A model generated the notes under the pieces. It saw only the letters and a list, made by a program, of their open reading frames with translations. It was not told where the DNA came from and did not search any database. Shown here piece by piece: positions 6,793-14,259 of a stretch of 15,969 nucleotides of DNA. This DNA comes from Ghiorsea sp. (GTDB lineage Bacteria; Pseudomonadota; Zetaproteobacteria; Mariprofundales; Mariprofundaceae), in the NCBI GenBank assembly GCA_021772875.1, contig JAJFLD010000210.1, positions 1-15,969 of the forward strand, written 5' to 3'. Position numbers and translations under genes: made by a program. Each line of letters starts with the position of its first letter. Position 1 is the first letter of the stretch.

Positions 6793-9075
6793 CTAAATCG
6801 CGTCTCTTACAGAGGCAATAGTAGCCATATTTACAATATCATCAACACTCGCACCTGTTTGCAAGACATGCACTTGTTGCGGTAGCCCCATCAAAATGGG
6901 GCCAATGGCAGTGCTTTTTCCAAGCTCTTTAAGCAGTTTGTATGCAATGTTGCCAGCTTGCATGGTTGGAAAAATAAGCACATTGGCACCACCTTTTAAT
7001 TTTGAGAAGGGGTATTGATCTAAAATATTATGGTTCACAGCTGTATCGGCTTGCATTTCACCATCAACAACCAGATTAGGGTGTTGTGCATGTAAAATAG
7101 CTACAGCATCGGCTACTTTTTGTGATTCGGGGTGATTGGAGCTGCCAAAGTTTGAGAAGGATAACATGGCAACTTTTGCTTCCCAACCCAGAGATTCTGT
7201 TGTTTTTGCAGTGAGCACTGCCAGTTCTGCAAGCTGTTCGGCCGTCATGTCAACATTCACCGTACAATCGGCAAGGAAGTAAGCATGTTCTTCCATAATC
7301 AAGATATACATGCCATAAACATGGTGGTGTTGGCCTGTTTTTTCATCATGTCCGAGCACTTTTAATACAGGGCTTAAAGCATCTGGGTAATGTTTTGTGC
7401 GCCCTGTTAACATGCCGTCAGCAAAACCTTGGCGAACCAATAAAGAACCTAAGATGTTGCTATCATGGCGCAAAGTTTCTGCGGCGGCATGACGCAAGAC
7501 GCCATGACGTTTACGATCAAAATACAGCGCATCAGCCAAGCTTGAAAAACGAGAGTCTTCTTTTTGTGGGTCAATGATTTCCACATTGCTTAAATCAAGG
7601 CGCATCATTGTTGCTTGGGTTTGAATAGTTTTCGGGTTGCCAATCAACATGGGTTTGGCAATGCCTTGATCGGCCATCACACATGCAGCATGAATGATGG
7701 TAGGGTCGTTGCCCTCGGCCAAGACCAAGCGGCAAGGTTTTTGTTTGGCTTTATCGGTGATTAAACGCATAAAGGTACGCGATTGGTCGATGCGACCAGC
7801 GAGCTCTTGTGCATAGGCTTCAAAGTCGGTGATGGGTTGACGTGCAACCCCTGTTTCTACGGCTGCCTTGGCAACAGCAGTGGGTACAACTTCAATCAAA
7901 CGTGGGTCGAAAGGTTTGGGTAGGATATATTTAGGCCCAAATCTCAGCTCTTTTTCGCCATAAACTTTCAAAACAGACGCAGGCACTTCTTCTCGTGCCA
8001 GTGAAGCCAAAGCATGCACCGCAGCAATTTTCATTTCTTCATTGAAGGTGGTAGCCCTTACATCCAAGGCTCCACGGAACAAAAAGGGGAAACCTAGTAC
8101 ATTATTGACTTGATTAGGGTGGTCAGAGCGACCTGTTGCCATGATAAGATCCGTGCGCGCGCTCATGGCCAAGTCATAATTGATTTCAGGTGTTGGGTTG
8201 GCCATAGCAAAAACAATGGGTTTGCTTGCCATGGTTTTTAACATTTCAACGGTAACCATATTGCCTTGTGATAACCCAAGGAACACATCCGCATCCACCA
8301 TAATCTCTGCCAGCGAAATGGCTTTGTCACCATTGGCAAAATAAGCTTTATGCTGGGGTAAATCTTCTTTGCGTTTGTTGTGAATCACACCATTACGATC
8401 AAGGAAATACATGTTTTTGCGTTGCGCGCCCAGCTCTTCAATCAAACGCATACAAGCAAAACCAGCTGCACCTGCACCAAGACAAACAATTTTTACATCT
8501 TCAATTTTTTTGTTTTGTAGTAGTAGGGCATTGATTAAACCCGCAGCTGTAATCACGGCTGTACCATGTTGGTCATCGTGTAAAACAGGAATGTTAACAC
8601 GTTTTTTAAGTTCTTCTTCAATGATAAAACATTCAGGGGCTTTGATATCTTCCAAATTGATACCGCCAAAGGTTGGCTCTAAACGTGCGACTGTTTCAAC
8701 AAAGGCCATGGGGTCGAGCTCATCGACTTCAATGTCAAAGACATCAATATCAGCAAAGCGTTTAAACAACACACCTTTACCTTCCATCACCGGTTTACTC
8801 GCTAAAGCACCAATATTACCCAGCCCAAGCACAGCAGTACCATTGCTGATTACACCCACAAGGTTGGCGCGTGAGGTATAGATATCCGCTTTGGCAGGAT
8901 CCTTTTCAATTTCTAAACAGGGAATGGCAACACCTGGTGAATAGGCTAATGCCAAATCACGCTGGGTGACACAGGGTTTACTTGGGCGCACGCTGATTTT
9001 ACCAGGAGTGGGATGGCTGTGGTAATCCAATGCATCTTGATCGAAGGCTGAAAACGATTCTTCTTGCTTAGGCAT
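6793..9075 (-). CDS. maeB: NADP-dependent malic enzyme with phosphotransacetylase-like C-terminal domain
   Basis: The enzyme decarboxylates malate to pyruvate and CO2, making NADPH for biosynthesis. The first ~430 residues are the malic-enzyme part: TQRDLALAYSPGV (37-49), EGKGVLFKRF (98-107), the metal-binding blocks GGINLEDIKAPEC (137-149) and HDDQHGTA (166-173), the Rossmann loop GAGAAG (200-205), and SDHPNQVNNVLGFPF (317-331). Residues about 430-760 are the phosphotransacetylase-like domain (RLVLAEGNDP, GSSNHPES, GGANVLIFP, GPILMGLPQQVHVL), which in MaeB proteins senses metabolites such as acetyl-CoA rather than acting as a Pta. The ATG at 9075 has GGAG eight bases upstream and gives 760 residues, matching E. 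coli MaeB (759). A 773-residue version from an ATG at 9114 lacks a Shine-Dalgarno. The Crp-family gene follows after 18 nt. Confidence 0.95.
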   Translation of the reverse strand: MPKQEESFSAFDQDALDYHSHPTPGKISVRPSKPCVTQRDLALAYSPGVAIPCLEIEKDPAKADIYTSRANLVGVISNGTAVLGLGNIGALASKPVMEGKGVLFKRFADIDVFDIEVDELDPMAFVETVARLEPTFGGINLEDIKAPECFIIEEELKKRVNIPVLHDDQHGTAVITAAGLINALLLQNKKIEDVKIVCLGAGAAGFACMRLIEELGAQRKNMYFLDRNGVIHNKRKEDLPQHKAYFANGDKAISLAEIMVDADVFLGLSQGNMVTVEMLKTMASKPIVFAMANPTPEINYDLAMSARTDLIMATGRSDHPNQVNNVLGFPFLFRGALDVRATTFNEEMKIAAVHALASLAREEVPASVLKVYGEKELRFGPKYILPKPFDPRLIEVVPTAVAKAAVETGVARQPITDFEAYAQELAGRIDQSRTFMRLITDKAKQKPCRLVLAEGNDPTIIHAACVMADQGIAKPMLIGNPKTIQTQATMMRLDLSNVEIIDPQKEDSRFSSLADALYFDRKRHGVLRHAAAETLRHDSNILGSLLVRQGFADGMLTGRTKHYPDALSPVLKVLGHDEKTGQHHHVYGMYILIMEEHAYFLADCTVNVDMTAEQLAELAVLTAKTTESLGWEAKVAMLSFSNFGSSNHPESQKVADAVAILHAQHPNLVVDGEMQADTAVNHNILDQYPFSKLKGGANVLIFPTMQAGNIAYKLLKELGKSTAIGPILMGLPQQVHVLQTGASVDDIVNMATIASVRDAI

Positions 9076-9083
9076 AAGTGCGG

Positions 9084-9087
9084 CTCC
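9084..9087 (-). promoter_or_regulatory. Shine-Dalgarno (GGAG) that decides the maeB start
   Basis: GGAG on the minus strand stands eight bases before the ATG at 9075. The upstream in-frame ATG at 9114 has only ATTGTT before it and no purine-rich block. This favours the shorter MaeB. Confidence 0.6.
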
Positions 9088-9115
9088 AAATGATTTTCTC
9101 AAAGCCGGAAGCATA

Positions 9116-9145
9116 ACAATATCATGGGCGTGATGACAGTCACAA
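9116..9145 (-). promoter_or_regulatory. Candidate maeB promoter
   Basis: On the minus strand TTGTGA (9140-9145) is followed after 18 nt by TATTGT (9116-9121); each matches the sigma70 consensus at 4 of 6 positions. Transcription would begin near 9108, downstream of the ATG at 9114, again favouring the 9075 start. The -35 overlaps the CRP-type palindrome. The match is modest and no competing promoter was excluded. Confidence 0.3.
9129..9144. promoter_or_regulatory. CRP-type operator palindrome in the divergent maeB / dehydrogenase region
   Basis: The plus strand reads CGTGA-TGACAG-TCACA, that is TGTGA-N6-TCACG on the other strand. This matches nine of the ten core bases of the classical CRP site TGTGA-N6-TCACA. 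It is the only such site I noticed in the intergenic DNA here, and it lies between two divergent metabolic genes. A Crp-family gene whose recognition helix keeps the CRP residues Arg-Glu and Arg is encoded about 2.4 kb away. It overlaps the candidate maeB -35, so it could repress maeB. It is about 107 bp upstream of the dehydrogenase start codon, where it could activate that gene. Binding is inferred from the match alone. Confidence 0.5.
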
Positions 9146-9250
9146 ATTCATTTAGTTTATTTTCATGTAACGCTGCTACGCTAGCGCGGCTTTAGCTGGT
9201 GAAGAGTTGTATTTTTACTTGTAGATTGATGCACGCTATGGAGTGGCCTA

Positions 9251-12200
9251 GTGAGTGAACATATTCGTGAGATCCCTTATAATTACACGTCCTATTCAGA
9301 TCGTGAGATTGTAAGACGCTTCTTAGGTGAGGCTATTTGGGATGATTTAAATGTGCTCAGAGCACAACGAAAAACGGGTAGTTCAGCCCGACTTTTGTTT
9401 GATATCCTTGGTGATGTATGGGTTGTTGAGCGTAATATTTTCCTTAAAAATGACCTTTTAAAACACCCTAAACGGCTGAAAAAAATGCGTCAGCAGCAGC
9501 AAGTGCGCATAGAGCGCATCAAAAATAGCGCAGAAGACAACCCTAGAGCCATTAAAGTTGTTTGTTGTACCGAACGCATGCTCAAAGATTTTTATGCATG
9601 GTTTGAGAAAGAACCCAAACGCCGACGCAAAGTCAAACGTATTTTAAGTAAATTCACCCATCGCAACAATATCCATTTTGATGCTTTCACTTTAAGCCAT
9701 CACGCCACAGATGCGACAGATTGGCGTTCACATTTACCTTTTTGTGTGCTCACCCCAGATACCGCCGAAGAAATCCCAGGCTTGGTGCGTGCAATTCAAG
9801 AACTTAATTTGGTGATTATCCCCAGAGGTGGTGGTACAGGTCTTTGTGGTGGTTCTGTGCCATTATCCAATGATGATGTGATGATTAATATTGAGAAGTT
9901 CGATAAAATTCATGCTGTGCAACAACAAAACATTGGCCAACTGGGCGAAGTACCGACCATCACTGCCCAAGCAGGTGCCGTTACAGGCAAAGTGATGGAT
10001 GCCTCTAAACCACATATCTTTGCCACAGATCCGACCAGCCTTTGGGCTTGTACTATTGGTGGCAATGTTGCCTCTAATGCAGGTGGTAAACATGCTGTTA
10101 TTTGGGGCACTTGTGTTGATAATCTCTTAAGCTGGAAGATGGTGACACCTGATGCACATTGGTTGTTGGTTGAACGTATCAATCACAATATGGGCAAGTT
10201 GCATGATGAGGAAGAAATCCAATTTAGATTGACCAAAACATCAGCTGATGATGGCACAACCATTTCTGAAGAAGTGTTAAGCTTGCCAGGAAATATTTTC
10301 CGCCGCCAAGGATTGGGCAAAGATGTGACCCGCAAAGCCATGGGAGGTTTGCCAGGGATTCAAAAAGAAGGCACGGATGGTTTTATTACCGAAGCAACCT
10401 TTATTTTACATCGTGCTTTTGATGTCACACGTACAGTTTGTTGTGAGTTTTTTGGTCAAAGGCTTGATGATGCAACCAAAGCATTGGTGAACATCAAAAA
10501 CCTTGTTGATGCAAGCGAGGGTGTTTTTCTTGAAGGGTTTGAACATTTCGATGAGAAATATGTCAAAGCGATTAAATATGTAAGTAAATCAACGCGCCGC
10601 GAAAGACCACGTGTTGTACTTTTGATAGATGTTTCAGGTGATGATGAAGTTAAAGTTGCTCAAACTTGCGCGGATATTTCGCGCTTGGCATCACAAGGCA
10701 ATGGTGAAGGTTTTGTTGCCATTTCTGCTGCAGATAGGAATCGTTTTTGGGGTGATAGAGGGCGAATGGCCGCCATTGCCAAACATACGCGGGCATTTAA
10801 GATGAATGAAGACGTGGTGATTCCATTGCCACGTTTATCCGAATACAATGATTATGTTGAGCTCTTAAACATTGAAAATTCCATTTGTAATAAGATTGCT
10901 ATCATTAAAAGTTTGACTGAATATTTTGAAAAAACAAAACGTTCTTTAAACTCAGATGATTTGCTTGTTCGCCAAGAGCTTAATCTTGAAGATGATGTGA
11001 ACTTATCTGATAAACTTGATACCTGCATCAATATCATTGCCGATGCCAATACCAAGTGGAACCATTTCTTAAAATCATTGCATCAGCCTGCCAAAGATTC
11101 AGTGGTGTATCTTGATGGCATAACTTATGATGATGAAGATACTTTATTTGGTTTGATTCAACGTGCTGATCTACGGATTTCATACCGCGATGAAGTCGAA
11201 AAACCTATACTCGACCATCTGCGTAGCAATGACACCTTGATTAAAAACATCAAGGAAAACCATAAAAATATTCTCTCTGGGCGCGTAGTTGTCGCCACGC
11301 ATATGCATGCTGGTGATGGTAATGTGCATACCAATATCCCTGTGAACTCCAATGATTACATGATGATGCGTCGAGCACATCATGTAGTTGAAAAAATCAT
11401 GAACAAAGCCGAAGAGCTTGATGGGGTGATTTCTGGTGAACACGGCATTGGTATTACCAAGCTTGAATATTTGAATAAAGATGTCTTGGCAGAAACGGAG
11501 GCTTATCTTCAAAAAGCTGACCCTCAAGATTTATTTAACCGCGGTAAATTACAATCAGGCTTGGACTTGAGCTTAACCTATACCCCAAGTTTTAATTTGC
11601 TTGAACATGAATCTGTGATTATGGAGGCTGCTGATTTAACAGCGCTTTCTGAAGAAATTTCGCCATGTCTTCGTTGTGGAAAATGTAAACCTGTATGTAA
11701 TACACATTTTCCACGTGCGAATATGTTGTATTCACCGCGCAATAAAATCCAAGCTTCGGGTGCTATTATTGAAGCCTTTTTGTATGAATCACAAACAGGC
11801 GCAGGCATATCTTTTGAACAGTTTGAAGGATTACATGATGTGGCAGACCACTGCACCATTTGTCACAAGTGTGAAGCACCATGCCCTGTAGATATTGATT
11901 TTGGTGATGTGACTGAGAAAATGAGAGCCTTGCTTAAAGATAAAGGGCAAGCGCGCTTTAATATTGTTTCTAAGCTTTCGTTGATGTTTTTGGTGATTCA
12001 AAACCCAGACTTGGTCAAAATCGTACGTGAAGTAGGTATTCGTTGGGGTTATAAAGGTCATCAGCTTTTGCATAAAATTGCCAAAGTGATGGGTTTGATC
12101 AAAGCCAAACCTGCGGCCACACGCAACTTGGATGGCATACAAGCGCAATTGATTAATTTTGTCGAACGCCCCTTGCCAACATTGCCATTGCACACTTCAC

Positions 12201-13057
12201 GACAGCTTTTAGGCATTGAATCACGTGATAAAAATATGATTCCTATTTTGCGTGATCCTAAAAAAGCCAATGGCCGAGCAGTGTTTTATTTTCCTGGTTG
12301 TGGTTCTGAGCGTTTATTTTCACAAGTGGGCATTGCAACACAAGCGATGTTGTTTGATTTGGGTGTGAATGTGGTATTGCCACCTTCCTATTTATGTTGT
12401 GGTTATCCAAGTACAGCCAGTGGTGATCATGAGAAGGGCGATGAAATCACCTATGATAATCGTGTTTTGTTCCATCGTTTAAAGAATGCACTTTCTTACC
12501 TTGATTTTGAGGCAGTGATTGTATCTTGTGGTACATGTTATGATCAGCTTGAGCGTTACCATTTGGAAGAGGTTTTTCCCGGCGCACCACTGATTGATAT
12601 TCATGAATATTTGATGACCCAAGGTGTATCTGTGGAGAAGGCTAAAGGTATACAATATATGTACCATGAACCTTGCCATACACCACTAAAACGCCATGGC
12701 TCGGAAGCTGTGATTACTTCCTTGCTTCAAACTGAATCTGTAGAATCTGAAGATTGTTGTGGTGAAGCAGGCACTTTGGCTGTGGCACAGCCTGCCATTG
12801 CCGGTAAAATAAGAGCGCGCAAAGAAGAAAAAATGCAGGAAGCCAGTGAAAAACTTTCACTTAAAGGTGATGAACCACAAAAGATCCTGACATCTTGTCC
12901 TTCTTGTTTACAAGGGTTGGCACGATTGGAAGAGGGCTCAGGTGTTGAGGCTGATTATATCGTTGTGGAGCTTGCCAAACAATTGCATGGTGATGATTGG
13001 CAAAAAATGTTTATCAAACGCATCAAAGATGGCGGTATTGATCGCGTTTTGATGTAA
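9251..13057 (+). CDS. DUF3683-type fused FAD / iron-sulfur 2-hydroxyacid dehydrogenase (GlcD-GlcF-like)
   Basis: A 1268-residue multidomain oxidoreductase. Residues about 1-135 are a basic N-terminal region matching DUF3683. Next comes an FAD_binding_4 (PCMH) domain with PRGGGTGLCGGSVP (191-204) and ATDPTSLWACTIGGNVASNAGG (258-279). An FAD-oxidase C-terminal region follows, with THMHAGDGNVHTNIPV (683-698) and GEHGIG (729-734). Then there are two 4Fe-4S sites, CLRCGKCKPVC (Cys806, 809, 812, 816) and CTICHKCEAPC (868, 871, 874, 878). Two CCG domains have Cys1017, CCG 1049-1051, Cys1093/1096 and Cys1142, CCG 1169-1171, Cys1216/1219. This is GlcD/D-lactate dehydrogenase joined to GlcF, so it should oxidise a D-2-hydroxyacid to a 2-oxoacid and pass electrons to the respiratory chain. 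The exact substrate is unknown. The GTG start has GGAG seven bases upstream (9240-9243). The family layout is familiar to me from Betaproteobacteria. Confidence 0.92.
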   Translation: MSEHIREIPYNYTSYSDREIVRRFLGEAIWDDLNVLRAQRKTGSSARLLFDILGDVWVVERNIFLKNDLLKHPKRLKKMRQQQQVRIERIKNSAEDNPRAIKVVCCTERMLKDFYAWFEKEPKRRRKVKRILSKFTHRNNIHFDAFTLSHHATDATDWRSHLPFCVLTPDTAEEIPGLVRAIQELNLVIIPRGGGTGLCGGSVPLSNDDVMINIEKFDKIHAVQQQNIGQLGEVPTITAQAGAVTGKVMDASKPHIFATDPTSLWACTIGGNVASNAGGKHAVIWGTCVDNLLSWKMVTPDAHWLLVERINHNMGKLHDEEEIQFRLTKTSADDGTTISEEVLSLPGNIFRRQGLGKDVTRKAMGGLPGIQKEGTDGFITEATFILHRAFDVTRTVCCEFFGQRLDDATKALVNIKNLVDASEGVFLEGFEHFDEKYVKAIKYVSKSTRRERPRVVLLIDVSGDDEVKVAQTCADISRLASQGNGEGFVAISAADRNRFWGDRGRMAAIAKHTRAFKMNEDVVIPLPRLSEYNDYVELLNIENSICNKIAIIKSLTEYFEKTKRSLNSDDLLVRQELNLEDDVNLSDKLDTCINIIADANTKWNHFLKSLHQPAKDSVVYLDGITYDDEDTLFGLIQRADLRISYRDEVEKPILDHLRSNDTLIKNIKENHKNILSGRVVVATHMHAGDGNVHTNIPVNSNDYMMMRRAHHVVEKIMNKAEELDGVISGEHGIGITKLEYLNKDVLAETEAYLQKADPQDLFNRGKLQSGLDLSLTYTPSFNLLEHESVIMEAADLTALSEEISPCLRCGKCKPVCNTHFPRANMLYSPRNKIQASGAIIEAFLYESQTGAGISFEQFEGLHDVADHCTICHKCEAPCPVDIDFGDVTEKMRALLKDKGQARFNIVSKLSLMFLVIQNPDLVKIVREVGIRWGYKGHQLLHKIAKVMGLIKAKPAATRNLDGIQAQLINFVERPLPTLPLHTSRQLLGIESRDKNMIPILRDPKKANGRAVFYFPGCGSERLFSQVGIATQAMLFDLGVNVVLPPSYLCCGYPSTASGDHEKGDEITYDNRVLFHRLKNALSYLDFEAVIVSCGTCYDQLERYHLEEVFPGAPLIDIHEYLMTQGVSVEKAKGIQYMYHEPCHTPLKRHGSEAVITSLLQTESVESEDCCGEAGTLAVAQPAIAGKIRARKEEKMQEASEKLSLKGDEPQKILTSCPSCLQGLARLEEGSGVEADYIVVELAKQLHGDDWQKMFIKRIKDGGIDRVLM

Positions 13058-13060
13058 ATC

Positions 13061-14209
13061 GTGCGCCGTATTGATTTGATTGAGCCTTTTCGTGTCATGC
13101 AATTGCTTGAGCGTGCTAAAGAGCTTGAAGCTGAAGATAAACACATCATCCACATGGAAATCGGTGAGCCAGATTTTTTGACACCACAACCCGTGTTGGA
13201 CGCAGCCAAAAGGCATTTGGTTCAACACAATTTGTTTTACACTGCCTCAACTGGGGCGCCTGAATTACAACAAGCTTTATCTGCTTGGTATAAATCTGAA
13301 TATGATGTGGATGTTGCCGCTGAGCGCATGCTCATCACACCCGGCACTTCAGGGGCATTTAGTTTGTTGTATGCGGTGTTGTTAGAAGCTGGAGAGAGCG
13401 TATTGCTGCCTGATCCAGGTTACCCATGCCAGCGCAACTTTATTCGTTTGGCAGGTGGTGAGCCTGTGAATGTCGCTGTGAATGCAAATACTGCTTATCA
13501 TCTTAGTGCTGATGTCATTCGAAAATTTTGGACACCTGCAACAAGAGCTGTTGTTGCGATCAATCCTAGCAATCCCACAGGCACAATCATGGCTAAACAG
13601 CAGCTAAGTGCCTTGGCAAAGACTTGTCGCGAGCTTGGTGGTTATTTGATTTCTGATGAGATTTATCATGGTTTAACCTATGGCACCAAAGCCACCTGCG
13701 CTTTAGAAGTGGATGATAAGGCAATTGTGGTGAATGGTTTTTCCAAGCGTTGGGCAATGACAGGTTGGCGCATAGGCTGGGTGATTGTACCAGAAGAATT
13801 GATTGAGCCATGTCGGCGTGTGATGCAGAATATTTTTATTTCAGCGCCCACCTTATCGCAATATGCAGGTATCACGGCGCTTAAAAATATTGATGATGTT
13901 GAAGCCATGCGTGTGGCGTATGACAAACGACGCAAATATCTATTGGAAGCCTTGCCGAGATTGGGTTTTGAGATTGCCGTAGAACCCCAAGGTGCATTTT
14001 ACATTTATGCCAATGTTGCAAAGCTCACTCATGATGCCAAACAATTTTGTTGGGATATTTTAGAGCAAGCTGGTGTTGCCATCACCCCCGGTGAAGACTT
14101 TGGCACATATCAATCAGAGCAACACGTTCGCTTTTCTTATGCAACCAGTCTTGAGGATTTAAAAGAGGGTGTGACACGTCTTCATTCATACCTTAACAAG
14201 CCAGTCTAA
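13061..14209 (+). CDS. Pyridoxal-phosphate aminotransferase, class I/II
   Basis: This encodes 382 residues of the AspC/AlaA-like fold type I group. Visible landmarks are IGEPDF (34-39), the cofactor-loop region TPGTSGA (93-99), NPSNPTGT with Asn171 (168-175), SDEIYHGL (198-205, with Asp199 and Tyr202), the PLP-binding Lys229 in NGFSKRWAMTGWRIGW (225-240), and a C-terminal HVRFSYA whose Arg should bind the substrate carboxylate. It moves an amino group between an amino acid and a 2-oxoacid; the substrates cannot be read from the sequence. It starts with GTG, with no Shine-Dalgarno, 3 nt after the dehydrogenase stop and in the same frame (TAA-ATC-GTG), so it must depend on re-initiation. The N-terminal RRIDLIEPFRVM fits this family, supporting the GTG over the ATG at codon 13. 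A role acting on the product of the upstream enzyme is inference. Confidence 0.93.
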   Translation: MRRIDLIEPFRVMQLLERAKELEAEDKHIIHMEIGEPDFLTPQPVLDAAKRHLVQHNLFYTASTGAPELQQALSAWYKSEYDVDVAAERMLITPGTSGAFSLLYAVLLEAGESVLLPDPGYPCQRNFIRLAGGEPVNVAVNANTAYHLSADVIRKFWTPATRAVVAINPSNPTGTIMAKQQLSALAKTCRELGGYLISDEIYHGLTYGTKATCALEVDDKAIVVNGFSKRWAMTGWRIGWVIVPEELIEPCRRVMQNIFISAPTLSQYAGITALKNIDDVEAMRVAYDKRRKYLLEALPRLGFEIAVEPQGAFYIYANVAKLTHDAKQFCWDILEQAGVAITPGEDFGTYQSEQHVRFSYATSLEDLKEGVTRLHSYLNKPV

Positions 14210-14242
14210 CATGGGAATAGGGCTGGAATAGGCACTAAAACT

Positions 14243-14251
14243 TGATACAAT
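14243..14251 (+). promoter_or_regulatory. Candidate extended -10 promoter for metH
   Basis: TGA-TACAAT has the TGN extension and a hexamer matching TATAAT at 5 of 6 positions. The -35 region is weak (CTGGAA at 17-nt spacing), as tolerated by extended -10 promoters. Expected initiation is about 14256-14260, at or only a few bases before the metH ATG at 14260. Confidence 0.4.
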
Positions 14252-14259
14252 CCGCAGTT

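Noticed and set aside
8411..8881. 156-codon plus-strand frame opposite maeB
   Set aside because: It is a shadow of the conserved malic-enzyme domain; its Ser/Lys-rich translation shows no family features.
9179..9186. CGCTAGCG palindrome in the divergent intergenic region
   Set aside because: It is a short perfect palindrome with no partner element or known consensus, and an 8-bp palindrome is easily expected by chance.
14210..14259. SAM or cobalamin riboswitch ahead of metH
   Set aside because: Only 50 nt separate the aminotransferase stop from the metH start, and no riboswitch-like helices are visible there.
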